Source: Neonectria sp. B-13 | Taxonomy: Eukaryota > Ascomycota > Sordariomycetes > Hypocreales > Nectriaceae | Length of the DNA stretch: 64,000 nucleotides | Direction of reading: 5' to 3' | NCBI GenBank assembly: GCA_002682825.1 | Contig: NOKP01000024.1 | Location: 659,810-723,809 of the forward strand | Shown: piece by piece, positions 23,110 through 32,199 of the stretch | Numbering within the stretch: position 1 is the stretch's first letter | Layout: each line of letters opens with the position of its first letter | Position numbers and translations under genes: made by a program | The notes under the pieces: generated by a model | Databases searched by the model: none | Told to the model about the DNA's origin: nothing | The model's input: only the letters and a program-made list of their open reading frames with translations

Positions 23110-23900
23110 TCTTTTATAGTAGTAATATCTTTGCCTTTAAAGATAAGCTTAATATATATAAGTAATCCTAGGTAGTTAAAAGTAAGTTAAGAATAAATTC
23201 ATACATTAAAGTACTTATAAACCTAGAAAACTATTTAATTAGCCTTTGAACTTAAAGCTAAGAAAGAGAAGATAGAAAGAAAGATAATACTTATAGTAAT
23301 ATAATACCACTCAGTCAAAAGATTACTAGTAATATAGAAATCACTTTAATCCTTCTAATTCTAGCCTTAACTAGTAGTAAAGTCTTTCTTCTTAATGTAA
23401 TACTTAGTAAGAAACCTAATATCTAGAAGATTCTTATGCTTAAAGGAAGTAAGATTCTAGAGCTTAAAGTATTAAGAAGGCATTATAAAAAGAGATAGAA
23501 TAAGATAATAAGACTAAGAGAGAAAAAGAATAAAAGAAAAGAGTTTAAAATAATTAAAAGAGAAATAAGACTATATCTTTTAGCTTATAAAGTCTAAAGT
23601 ATTAAAATAAAAGATATAAATTCCTAGTTATAGTAATTTATAGAGAGAAAGAAACTTATATAACTTATATTACTCACTATAATATCTTAATTTACTTAAT
23701 TATTAAACTATATACCTTAGACTTACCCTAGATTCTTAGGCTAAATATAACTATTATAATTCTAAAGCTCTTAATTTATTCTATTTAATAAGCTATTAAC
23801 TTATTTAAAAAGCTTTAAAATACTCTCTTAATCTAACTTATTACCCTTAGATATACTTACTTATTTAAGTAATTTATCTAGAGGCTTATAACTTTCCTAT
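23110..23900. other. RIP-type AT-rich DNA, no gene recognised
   Basis: TA-rich sequence. It contains a partial copy (about 23,665-23,725) of the inverted-repeat arm end seen at 20,200-20,252. Confidence 0.45.
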
Positions 23901-23914
23901 TTAGGAAGCCTTAT

Positions 23915-24988
23915 TTAGATATAATAGTCCTTGGTAGCACACACCTAGAGAAGAGGCTAAAGGTTAAACATTATAAAAGAAAACAGAAAAAACAACAGTA
24001 TAATAGGCTTAATACCCAAGCCCAAGGCAATAATGACTCAAGGAGATAAAAGTTTCTGCTATAAAGTTAAGGTGTAAGTTTTGCTGCCCCAATCAGCTGG
24101 AAAAGCTAGATCTTGGAAAAGCTAGATCTTAGAAAAGCTAGACCTTGGAAAAGGCTAAAACCCCTTGGGATAAAAGCCCAGCCTGCAAGGCTCTGCGCTT
24201 TCCAGGCTCTTCACATTCCATCCGACCTTCCAAACAACACAACAACCACACCACCGATCGCACAAGATGACTGCTTCCGTCCGAATCGCACTACAGCCCG
24301 GCGAGCCCTTGCCAAGCTATACACATGGGCTCTCATATGACCTATATATCGAATTGAAAGAACATCCAAGCCTCATTTCTACACTGCAAATTGCAGCTCA
24401 AAAGTCTGGCCTAGGGCATATAAAACAGCCTATGATCAATTGCTTTAGACCTGAGAAATTGGTCCAATTGGCAGTCTTTGGCTGCAATATCCTACTGCAA
24501 GACGGAATCCAGCTTGATACAGTAACAGCCCAGTGGATTGCAATAGAACAGCTCTTTCTAGAGAGGCTAGCTCTAAAGCTAGAAAGGAACAGCAATATCA
24601 CTGCTGCAGAGAAGGAGTTCCTCAAGAAGCTGCACGACCCTATCTCTGCCCCATGGATCATGCAGTTGACAGATGACGTCGTTCTGACCAACCTGCAGCT
24701 GAAGGAGTGACTGAGAAATTGGTGAGATAAGGCCCTCGTAGCTTTGACTTGAACATGTACTGACTGCATTGGAAACCGAGGGAATCTGGTCATCTCTAAC
24801 ATCGGCCACGAAGCATGGAGGGATTTGGCGGAGGGAGTTCTGGGAAGCTAGAGGGGGCAAAAGTCAATAATTAGGTTCAAAATCCAAAGATCTATCCCCC
24901 CGTTAAGCTCAAGCAAAGGAAACACGTGACTGTTCAGCGCAATCGCGGATAAGCAGAAACAGTAGTTCAAACAGTAGTTTCAACAGTG
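23915..24988 (+). mobile_element. ~1.07 kb unclassified mobile element, copy 2 (intact)
   Basis: Same element as 9,610-10,671, flanked by a perfect 14-bp direct repeat TTAGGAAGCCTTAT at 23901-23914 and 24989-25002. Reconstructed empty sites of both copies share TTATAATAT at the insertion point, which suggests target preference. It is much less mutated than copy 1: the ORF is open and the GC content is near normal. The order inside is a 5' region, a 16-bp tandem repeat (24,099-24,158), the ORF (24,267-24,710), then a ~280-bp 3' region ending in two AACAGTAGTT-type words. There are no inverted terminal repeats. Good preservation next to heavily RIPed DNA suggests a recent insertion. Confidence 0.87.
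24267..24710 (+). CDS. 147-aa element-encoded protein of unknown function
   Basis: Open frame from ATG 24267 to TGA 24708. The start is preceded by a CACAAG context. The protein is soluble-looking with no signal peptide or membrane segment. It begins MTASVRIALQPGEPLPSY, has an aromatic stretch (YTHGLSYDLYIELKEHPS), and a probably helical second half rich in Leu, Glu and Lys (LFLERLALKLERNSN, AAEKEFLKKLHD). No reverse transcriptase, endonuclease, zinc-knuckle or DDE motif is visible. It could be a captured host gene, a nucleic-acid-binding element protein, or a host ORF carried passively. The fact that copy 1 keeps the same frame with only RIP changes shows the frame is old. I do not recognise the family. 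Confidence 0.65.
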   Translation: MTASVRIALQPGEPLPSYTHGLSYDLYIELKEHPSLISTLQIAAQKSGLGHIKQPMINCFRPEKLVQLAVFGCNILLQDGIQLDTVTAQWIAIEQLFLERLALKLERNSNITAAEKEFLKKLHDPISAPWIMQLTDDVVLTNLQLKE

Positions 24989-25343
24989 TTAGGAAGCCTT
25001 ATAATATCTAATAATATTAAAAGTTAATTTAAGCTAAAGTATCTACTAATAAAAGATACTACTAACTGTTAGAAATTATTATCTATAGTAAGCTTCTATT
25101 AAGTTTAATATTTATCTAGCTTAATAGTAAGTATATAAGATAAGTAAGATATAAGGTTATAAGTAAGACTAATAATAATAAGAAGAGAATAAAGAGGAAT
25201 AATAAGATAAGATATTAAGGATTAATATAAGTTAATATAGGCTTATAATATATATATAATAAACTAAAAACTATCTACTCTTATAGTATATAAGAGAACA
25301 CTCCCTCCTTTCTCTTACTACTATAAGTTAAGTACTACTATCC

Positions 25344-26587
25344 TTAGTATCCATCGACACTAAACACTGAACCATCACTATTACCACTATAAGTATAGCC
25401 ACAGTTACCATTACCAAGAGTGTATCCAGCTCCAGTATCTGAGCCCTTCTTAGACAAGAAGTAGTTGGGGTGGTTCGATTGCGAGGTGCACGTTGCGCCG
25501 TCGTGGAAGAGCAGGAAGCAGTTGCGGTTTCGAGCTCTAAAGATCCAGGTCTCGCATGTACCAAACTGCTGGCAGGCATTGCAGCACTCAACCGCGGAGC
25601 TGGCGCCATCGGCAACCGTCTTATAATCGGAACTGACACCAGGACCGTTGTTGACAACGTTGACAGCGTAGTACGCGGTGCCGCTATTGGTGAAGTCGGC
25701 ACCAAAGATGTTGTCAGAGCTGCAGGCGTCGTAGACGGTGGGTCCGGGGATGACACTTGTGGTGGTGGTGGAAGTGTAGACAGTGCTGGTATCGAAAACG
25801 GTCGTAAAGGTGGTCACGCTTGAGGTTGAGGTTGAGGTCTCAGTGACGGAGACGTCTGTGGGAACAAGAGTCGTGGTGGTGGAGAGGGTCTTGGTCTTGG
25901 TGGTTGTCTGCCAGTAAGGAATGGTTGTGGTGACTGGGGCCGCAGTCTTTTTGACGGTCTTGGTGTTGGTGTTGGGAACGGGCTTGATACCTGCATAAAG
26001 AAGTCAGTGGGCGGCGATCTTCCATTGCGTCTCGGAAGGGGAAACGTACAATGCACCTTGACGGGATAAGTGTAGGCCTTGACACCCATCTTCGCCGGAG
26101 CGCGAGGACCGTGAGGGTTAACGACGTCTCGGCGCTGTTGCGTGCCGGAGTTCAAAGTGTCTGAGTTGATAGTGTCCTTAATGGGTTGGAAGCCCTGAGT
26201 GGTTGCAACTTCAGTGGTGGAGGTGGACGAGGTGGTGCTGGTGTCTGTCTGCGTGCTCGTTACAGTGGCCGTAACGGTGTCAGTCTCCACAGCGTACTCG
26301 GTAGTTGTCGTGCTAAAGGTGTCGGTAACGGTAGTGTCCGTGACGGTTATAGTCTTCGTGGTGAAGCCCGTGACCGTGTACCAGACACCGGTCCATTTCG
26401 TCACAACCGGAACAATGGTCTTAGTGACAGTTGGCCGATAAGGGTCGGTACGGGTTACAGTGTCCGTCAGCACATGCTTGACCGGCTTTCTGCCCAACTC
26501 GGTTCGGCAAACAACTGAGGGTTTGGCAGTGACTCCAGAAGCCGCGAAAAGGGGCAGAAGCGCTGCGGTGAGAAGAGTTGTCTTCAT
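25344..26587 (-). CDS. Secreted Thr/Val-rich protein with C-terminal cysteine domain (Apple/PAN-like)
   Basis: Two exons, 26587-26050 and 25990-25344, joined across a 59-bp intron (GTACGT donor at 26049, TGCAG acceptor at 25991); 1,185 bp, 394 aa. Residues 1-21 (MKTTLLTAALLPLFAASGVTA) form a signal peptide. A long Thr/Ser/Val-rich low-complexity region follows, likely O-glycosylated (repeats such as TVTDTTVTDTFSTTTTEY), with a QQRRDVV site that could be cleaved by a Kex2-type protease. Residues ~266-394 carry about nine cysteines, including ECCNACQQFGTC, ETWIFRARNRNCFLLF and GNCGY, the spacing of PAN/Apple-type domains. No GPI-anchor signal is obvious. Predicted role is at the cell wall or outside the cell; binding partner unknown. 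The intact frame and normal composition suggest a functional gene. Confidence 0.87.
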
Positions 26588-26659
26588 GATGAATGAATCG
26601 GGAGTGACCCTGTGATGGAGAATGAGAAGGAAGAGGGCGCTGTGTTGCGAATAAACTCA

Positions 26660-28070
26660 CGAGGAACAGGTGGTTAGGCAGAGGTCGATTTATACAACTC
26701 GTTCTCTGAAGCCCAGGACCAATATTGGTCTCCGGTAGATCCTAGCACCCGGCGTCGCGGCATTTCCCCTGGGGCCAGAATGTCCAGGCTGTTGGTCGTA
26801 GCGCAGGTCCACCAAGGGTGAGGGGGGACACGGTAGGCCGACTGTAGTTACGGAGGAGCATGGGCATTGGGCTATAGTGCCGGTGTATTCCGCGTATTCC
26901 GCCGCCAACACTGTATCAGCTCAAGTTGTGCTAATTCACTGCCCGTTGTAGACAGCGACTGTCAATAGTGCCAAGAAAAATCAATAGATCGATCACCGCT
27001 GTGGCGTCCACTCAATGAAGCAGACGGCCAGACCTCCTTGGACCCAACAAAGTGGATTCAGGGTCCAACCCGTTTTTGCTGGCTCGGCTCCACGTTTGTG
27101 CTGGCTCGGCTCCACGTTTGTGCTGGCTCGGCTCCACGTTTGTGCTGGCTCGGCTCCACGTCTGATGTTGGCCCGACTCTCTGGTAGACCTGGAACTTGC
27201 AACGGGCAGTCAGCAGGGTAGAGAATCAAGCTTAGATTGTAGTATCTGAGCGATTGTAACACGTACTAGGAAACCAACTTGCCTCGAATTGACTGTGAAG
27301 AATTCTTGTGCAATTGGTGAATATTCATATTAGCCTTGGAGAGAAAATGTATTACTTCTATTCTGTTCTTCTGACCAATTTGTTTGAGTCATGCAGAAAA
27401 AGATGAACAGACAGAGGTCAACTAGTTTCTAGGTCCAGTTATCAGGTTCCTTAAATGGCTTAGCTTGGGCGTTTCTGCGCCAGGGGTAGCTCCATTCGAG
27501 GATCGGCACGTCGCCTTCAATCGGCCCATGTCAGTTAAGCCCCTGCTTTCAGCTCCACGCAATGTCGGCGGAAATCCGAGTTTAACCTAGCCTGAATACT
27601 AGAAGAGGAAGCCATTATCAGGAAACGCGCGGCTGTATCCGTAGAAGAACCAACAAAGACCGAGTTCCACACTCGTGCAGATTCGTCAAGTTCTAGACTC
27701 GGCGGCATAATTTACAGAGGCCTTCAGCTCATGTCGTGTGAGCTATTGAGTCTAAGCGCAGGACGCTGTGGCTTGTGCTATTGAAAATAATCGATCAAGG
27801 GTCCAGTAGTCATGAGTCGAGGCATTCGAGACGTGTCTGCACGACTGTCTCGCTCTTGACGCGTCCTAATATATTCTTCAGACATCTCACAGCTCTCTCG
27901 CACTCTCTCACAACGAGACAAAAGCGGCCGACCTTCCTTTGCTGTCGGATTTCCGTTTCGTTCCGGCCATCTGCCGTGCTTCGTTACATAGCACTCGGTT
28001 CATACCGGCTCCTATTCTTTTCTGAGTTTTATCACTGGCTTCTTCACAAGCCTTGGAAACTCATCGCCCG
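26660..28070. other. Intergenic between two divergent secreted-protein genes
   Basis: About 1.4 kb containing the promoters of both flanking genes and a 22-bp tandem repeat near 27,100. Short ORFs here (for example 27775-28155) are not supported. Confidence 0.5.
27075..27162. repeat. 22-bp tandem repeat, four units
   Basis: Four near-identical units of TTTGTGCTGGCTCGGCTCCACG in register every 22 bp (GCTGG at 27078, 27100, 27122 and 27144), followed by a degraded fifth. It lies between the two secreted-protein genes. Confidence 0.9.
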
Positions 28071-28072
28071 GC

Positions 28073-30545
28073 ATGTTGTTCACCAAAGATGTTGCATCGT
28101 TTGCCCTCGCCGCTCTCCTGCTCGGCAGCTCCTCTTCTGCCGCGCCGAGCCCTAACCTGGCTCTTCTCGATCGTCGCGATGACGCCGAGTCCAGCGCAGA
28201 TTCCACGAGCTTGAATGCCACCAGCACTAGCCTTGAGCCTGTCGTTCCTCCCGCTGTTGACCCGGACGACCTCTCTACCCTCGCCCTCGACACCTCAGTG
28301 ACACTGGCATGGGCCGGCTCGACCAGCGACTCCAGCTCCCAGAGGAAACTGAAGCGTGATCAAGGTATCTTCTCTCAAGCAAACTTTACGTTTGCGTACC
28401 CAACAATTCCACTTGATCATTCTACCTACGTCTCCGATATCTCCTGCTCGCATGGTAGTCTCACTGCCACTCTCACCAATGCCGCATTCAACTACGCCAA
28501 GAAGCAGTGGAAGGGAGTCAGCGAGATCGTCTTCGTGACGTCTGTGGACGGGTGCGGAGCGGACGCTGCCAATGATTTCTTCCTTGCCACGTCCGTCGCC
28601 TTCTCGGATAGCGACAAGACCTTTACCGCCCAGGGATCCTCAGCTGGGTACAGGAACGTCACAGAACATTTTAACCTCAAATGGGGCGATGTTGGGACCT
28701 TGAACTTGAAGCGTGCTATTGATAAGAGAGATGTAAGCCTACCTCCTTTGTACCCTTGTTTCTGTAACTATCAGGATGCCTCGACTAATCCTTTCTCACA
28801 TTCAACAGATGTTCGAACCCCATTCCCTCTATAGCCGTGCCAGCGCATCTTTTTCTGTCAACTGGAGTGCCTACCTCAGTGATCTCCTCGGTACCGACGA
28901 GGATGCACCATGGGACGACGCCGCGCTGCTCTACAAGTGGGGCTCGGAAGACGGTGAGGAAGACGACTCCTACTCGAAGGGTGAGGTCGCAACCGCCAGT
29001 GGCCACCACAAGCGCTGGAACGAGTCTGCCCTTGCAGAGCGCGGCGTTGAGTATGGTCTTGCCCTCTACTGTGTTGAGTGTGGCTTTGCGGGCTCGGCGA
29101 CAATCTGGGGCGAAATCGACGTGAGCGTTTCCATCTTCCCTCCCTCAATCGACATCGACACTGTCCAGGCTGGGTTCGATGCCACCTTCAAAGCGGGACT
29201 CAACCTCGGAATGCAAGCTTTTGTCAAGTATGAGAAGGAATGGGAAAAAGAACTGGACAGGATCCCACTCGGCGGGTTTGACATTCCCCTTCTCGTTGAT
29301 ATCGGGCCATTCGTCAGCGTGTCGGTGGAGGCCAAGGCAGGTATCGAAGCATCTGGCTCGCTGCTCATCGGTGCCGCAGTTGAGTGGGACAACATTGAAG
29401 TTGTCATCGACTTGCTTGACTCTTCGAAGAGCACTGCCAATGGCTTGGTTCCTTCCTTCTTACACAAAGCTGAGGCCTCGGGCGAGCTGAAGATCGAGGC
29501 TTCTTTGGGCTTGCCGATCAGGTTGGGCGTCGGTATCGATATTCTTGATGGCGCGTGGAAGGCTGATGCCGCCATCAAGGACACGCCCTCCGTCGTCCTC
29601 GAAGGCGTCTTCGAGGTGTCCGCCGAAATCACTGATGATGGCACCATCGAGTACGATGTCAATGGTGGCTGCTATGGCATCGCTTGGGATATCCACTTTG
29701 AGAATACGCTACAGGGAGTTCTCGAAGTAGATGGTCTTGGCTCTCTGGAATGGGATCTCATTGACCCTCAGGAGAGCGATCCGATCGCGGAAGGCTGCAT
29801 TGGGTATGTCGACGATGGCACGGATGATGACGACTCTTCCGAAGGCAGTGGAAGTGGCACTGGCACAACAGGTAACGGCATGAACAATGGAGGAGACGGC
29901 CTTTCCGGCTCCAACGGAAATTCCGACAAGGGTTCCGACACCACCACGACCTCCACAACCTCCACGACCTCCACTAGCACCAGCAGCAGCACTACCACCA
30001 CCAGCACCACTACCACCACCAGCACCACTACCAGCAAACCAACCAGCACAACCAAGAGCAGCACCACCAGCACCACTACCAGCAAACCAACCAGCACCAC
30101 CAAGAGCACTAGCACCACCAAGAGCACTAGCACCACCAAGAGCACTAGTACCACCAAGAGCACCAGCACCACCAAGAGCACCAAGAGCACCAGCACCACC
30201 AAGACCACTAGCACCACTACGAAATCTTCTACTACCTGCACACCGTCACAAGTCATTGTCAACCCCAAGGTTTCCTCGAGCCTGACCTGCAAGAAGGCTG
30301 TCACTCAAGCCAGCGTGTCGTCTAAGTTTGACGTCGGTAAACCCACCACGGTCAGCAAAGTCAGTGCCTGTGCCGCCAACTGCCTTAAGAACACGAAGTG
30401 TGTGAGCTTCACCTACGACAGTAAGAAATCGTGCCAGCTATATAACAAGGCTGTTAAGAGTCTGGGTGTAACAACTAAGAAGGGTCAACCAACATTGACG
30501 TTTTACGACAGGCAGTGCTATATGTATAGCACGTGCTCAAAGTAG
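28073..30545 (+). CDS. Secreted DUF7029/DUF7223-type wall protein with Thr/Lys-Ser repeat linker and PAN-like tail
   Basis: Exons 28073-28732 and 28809-30545 joined across a 76-bp intron (GTAAGC donor, CAACAG acceptor, phase 0): 798 aa. There is a signal peptide of about 23 residues, then LDRRD and LKRD sites that could be processed by Kex2. Residues ~100-205 (FAYPTIPLDHSTYVSDISC, VTSVDGCGADAAND) match the DUF7029 pattern. Residues ~290-480 (GLALYCVECGFAG, IPLGGFDIPLLVDIGPFVS, LGLPIRLGVGIDIL) match DUF7223, often found with it in fungal secreted proteins. Residues ~597-697 are a Thr/Ser/Lys repeat linker (units like STTKSTS). The last ~100 residues hold a cysteine pattern (ACAANCLKNTKCVSF, SCQLYNK) like PAN/Apple. 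Domain names are from memory of family patterns. Function is unknown; probably cell-wall or extracellular. Confidence 0.88.
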
Positions 30546-31025
30546 TCGAGGTTGTAGAGCAAGATGTAGTGAGCGAGTTAACAATTACATATATTTATAA
30601 TAGATAGCAGTGAGAGTTACAATGTCGCTTAGTGTCTCGGCCCACGTTGAGACCAGGCGATTACAACTGATAGAACTAATCCTGTACCTACTTCATTTCA
30701 AGCTCTATTGACTTTTCCAACGTGTAGCGAACCTATCAAAGCCTAGCGCGTAGTGTATAGCTTGTTTATTAGGTAGATAAGGCTTCTATAAGTGTTATTA
30801 GCTAAGATACAGGTAAGATCCAGTAGTAGAGATCAATAGAATAGCTAATATAGATAGCTTAGCCTAATAGATATTAGATGCATTATATCTTATAACTAAA
30901 GGGTAAGAAAGAAAGCTATAAAATATATCAAGTAAATTATTATTACTCTTTAGATACTTACTATTGTAAGAGCCAAACTGGTCTTTGGAGTTGTGGTTAG
31001 GGCTAAGAATTAGAGCTGCCTACTA
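30546..31025. other. Intergenic, AT-rich transition
   Basis: Downstream of the secreted-protein gene the sequence becomes AT-rich. A ~55-bp stretch at 30,640-30,695 resembles 19,893-19,945 apart from mainly C-to-T/G-to-A differences, so both may be remnants of one repeat. Confidence 0.45.
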
Positions 31026-31030
31026 ACATA

Positions 31031-31329
31031 AATTTTGCCCCTGGGGGTGAAAATGGATGTGCTAATGACAGATGGGCTATACTGACAGAAAGGTAACGTA
31101 CTCAAATACAAATCTTGCCCCTGGGGGTGAAAATGGGTGGCAGTAGAAGGACTACGTTTGTCTCTAAGGCTCGTCTGAGCTCCCCCTAATTTTCGCCCCT
31201 GGGGGTGAAAATGAGCGAGGTACGTACTGAGGTCAACTTCATTAGGGCACCCATCCATTTTCGCCCCTGGGGGTGAAAGTATGGGGTAGTATAGTCTTTA
31301 AGCTAAATTTCACCCCCAGGGGCGAAAAT
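31031..31329. repeat. Cluster of five 24-bp near-palindromic repeats
   Basis: Units with core TTTTCGCCCCTGGGGGTGAA lie at 31031-31054, 31111-31134, 31188-31212, 31257-31280 and, inverted, 31306-31329. A half unit (TTTTGCCCC) is near 31,390. Each is an imperfect palindrome (TTTTCGCCCC against GGGGTGAAAA). Spacing is irregular (about 50-80 bp) and the spacers are unrelated to each other. Confidence 0.9.
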
Positions 31330-31339
31330 CCATCATCAG

Positions 31340-32190
31340 ACTCATCAATAGAATAGAAGAACTTACTTAACAATGGATAGAAATGTATTTTGCCCCTACA
31401 TAAGAAATAAGTAACTATCATATTATAAGATACACTCCTCTATATAATGCTAAGAAGTCAAGGTAGAGAAAGTAGGCACTGTACCATCCAGGCAAGAAGT
31501 AAGTAGTATGGTTGAAACACAGACAGCATTGACTTAGGGCGGGCAGGGAGGGCTTTTATGGCTGCCTTCTGTTTATATTATTGCCTGTATAAACATAGAT
31601 TCGCATTAGGCAGAGGTCTTCTAGTCTGCTCAGTAGCCTAGACATATAGTATAACTGATCCAAAATGTTAGCCCTAAGGGAGATTGATTATAACTTAAAC
31701 CCCTTATGCATTAGCTTACCTTATAAGCATCTACTGCCTTTGCCTTTAGGTAAAACCCAGCTAATGCTTTTTAAGGCTATTTTATAAATAATACATTCAA
31801 AATTCTATATATCCTTTTACATCAGTAGACAAAAGCAAGCCATAAAGCATAAGTCAAGCAGCAATAGCAAGCTGCACTAAGACAAAAGGTTATAATATAA
31901 GTTGTAATAACCCAAAAGGTAATACAAAGCTATAAAAACAGACAGTAGAGATAATAATAAGCAGTTGTAAAATAATAGTTTCTAAGAGATAGATTCTATC
32001 TATTAGTAAGTAAGGCTATACTTACTTACAATAGTAAAGATGCCTATTAATGCTTTTATATCTACCTAAAGAATTAGTAAGAATTATTGACTAGACTGCT
32101 AATATATTACAAATCTCTATTAGACCTTTCAATAAGGCAATCTTATATAGTAAATAGAGAAGAACTATCTTATTGTATTATATAGCTTAT
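31340..32190. other. RIP-type AT-rich DNA, no gene recognised
   Basis: AT-rich with scattered normal stretches and frequent stops. Nothing recognisable. Confidence 0.45.
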
Positions 32191-32199
32191 AGGCTATTT

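Noticed and set aside
24868..24880. B box (GGTTCAAAATCC) suggesting the 1.07-kb element is a tRNA-type SINE
   Set aside because: One base too long for the consensus, near the 3' end instead of the 5' end, and no A box.
29768..30304. 178-codon Val/Leu-rich minus-strand ORF
   Set aside because: Shadow of the Thr/Ser/Lys repeat linker of the secreted protein on the + strand.
31010..31258. 82-codon minus-strand ORF through the palindromic repeats
   Set aside because: The repeated FHPQG-like words come from the repeat units themselves; no other support.
31031..31329. CRISPR-like array
   Set aside because: Eukaryotic sequence, palindromic units with irregular spacing, one inverted, no cas genes.
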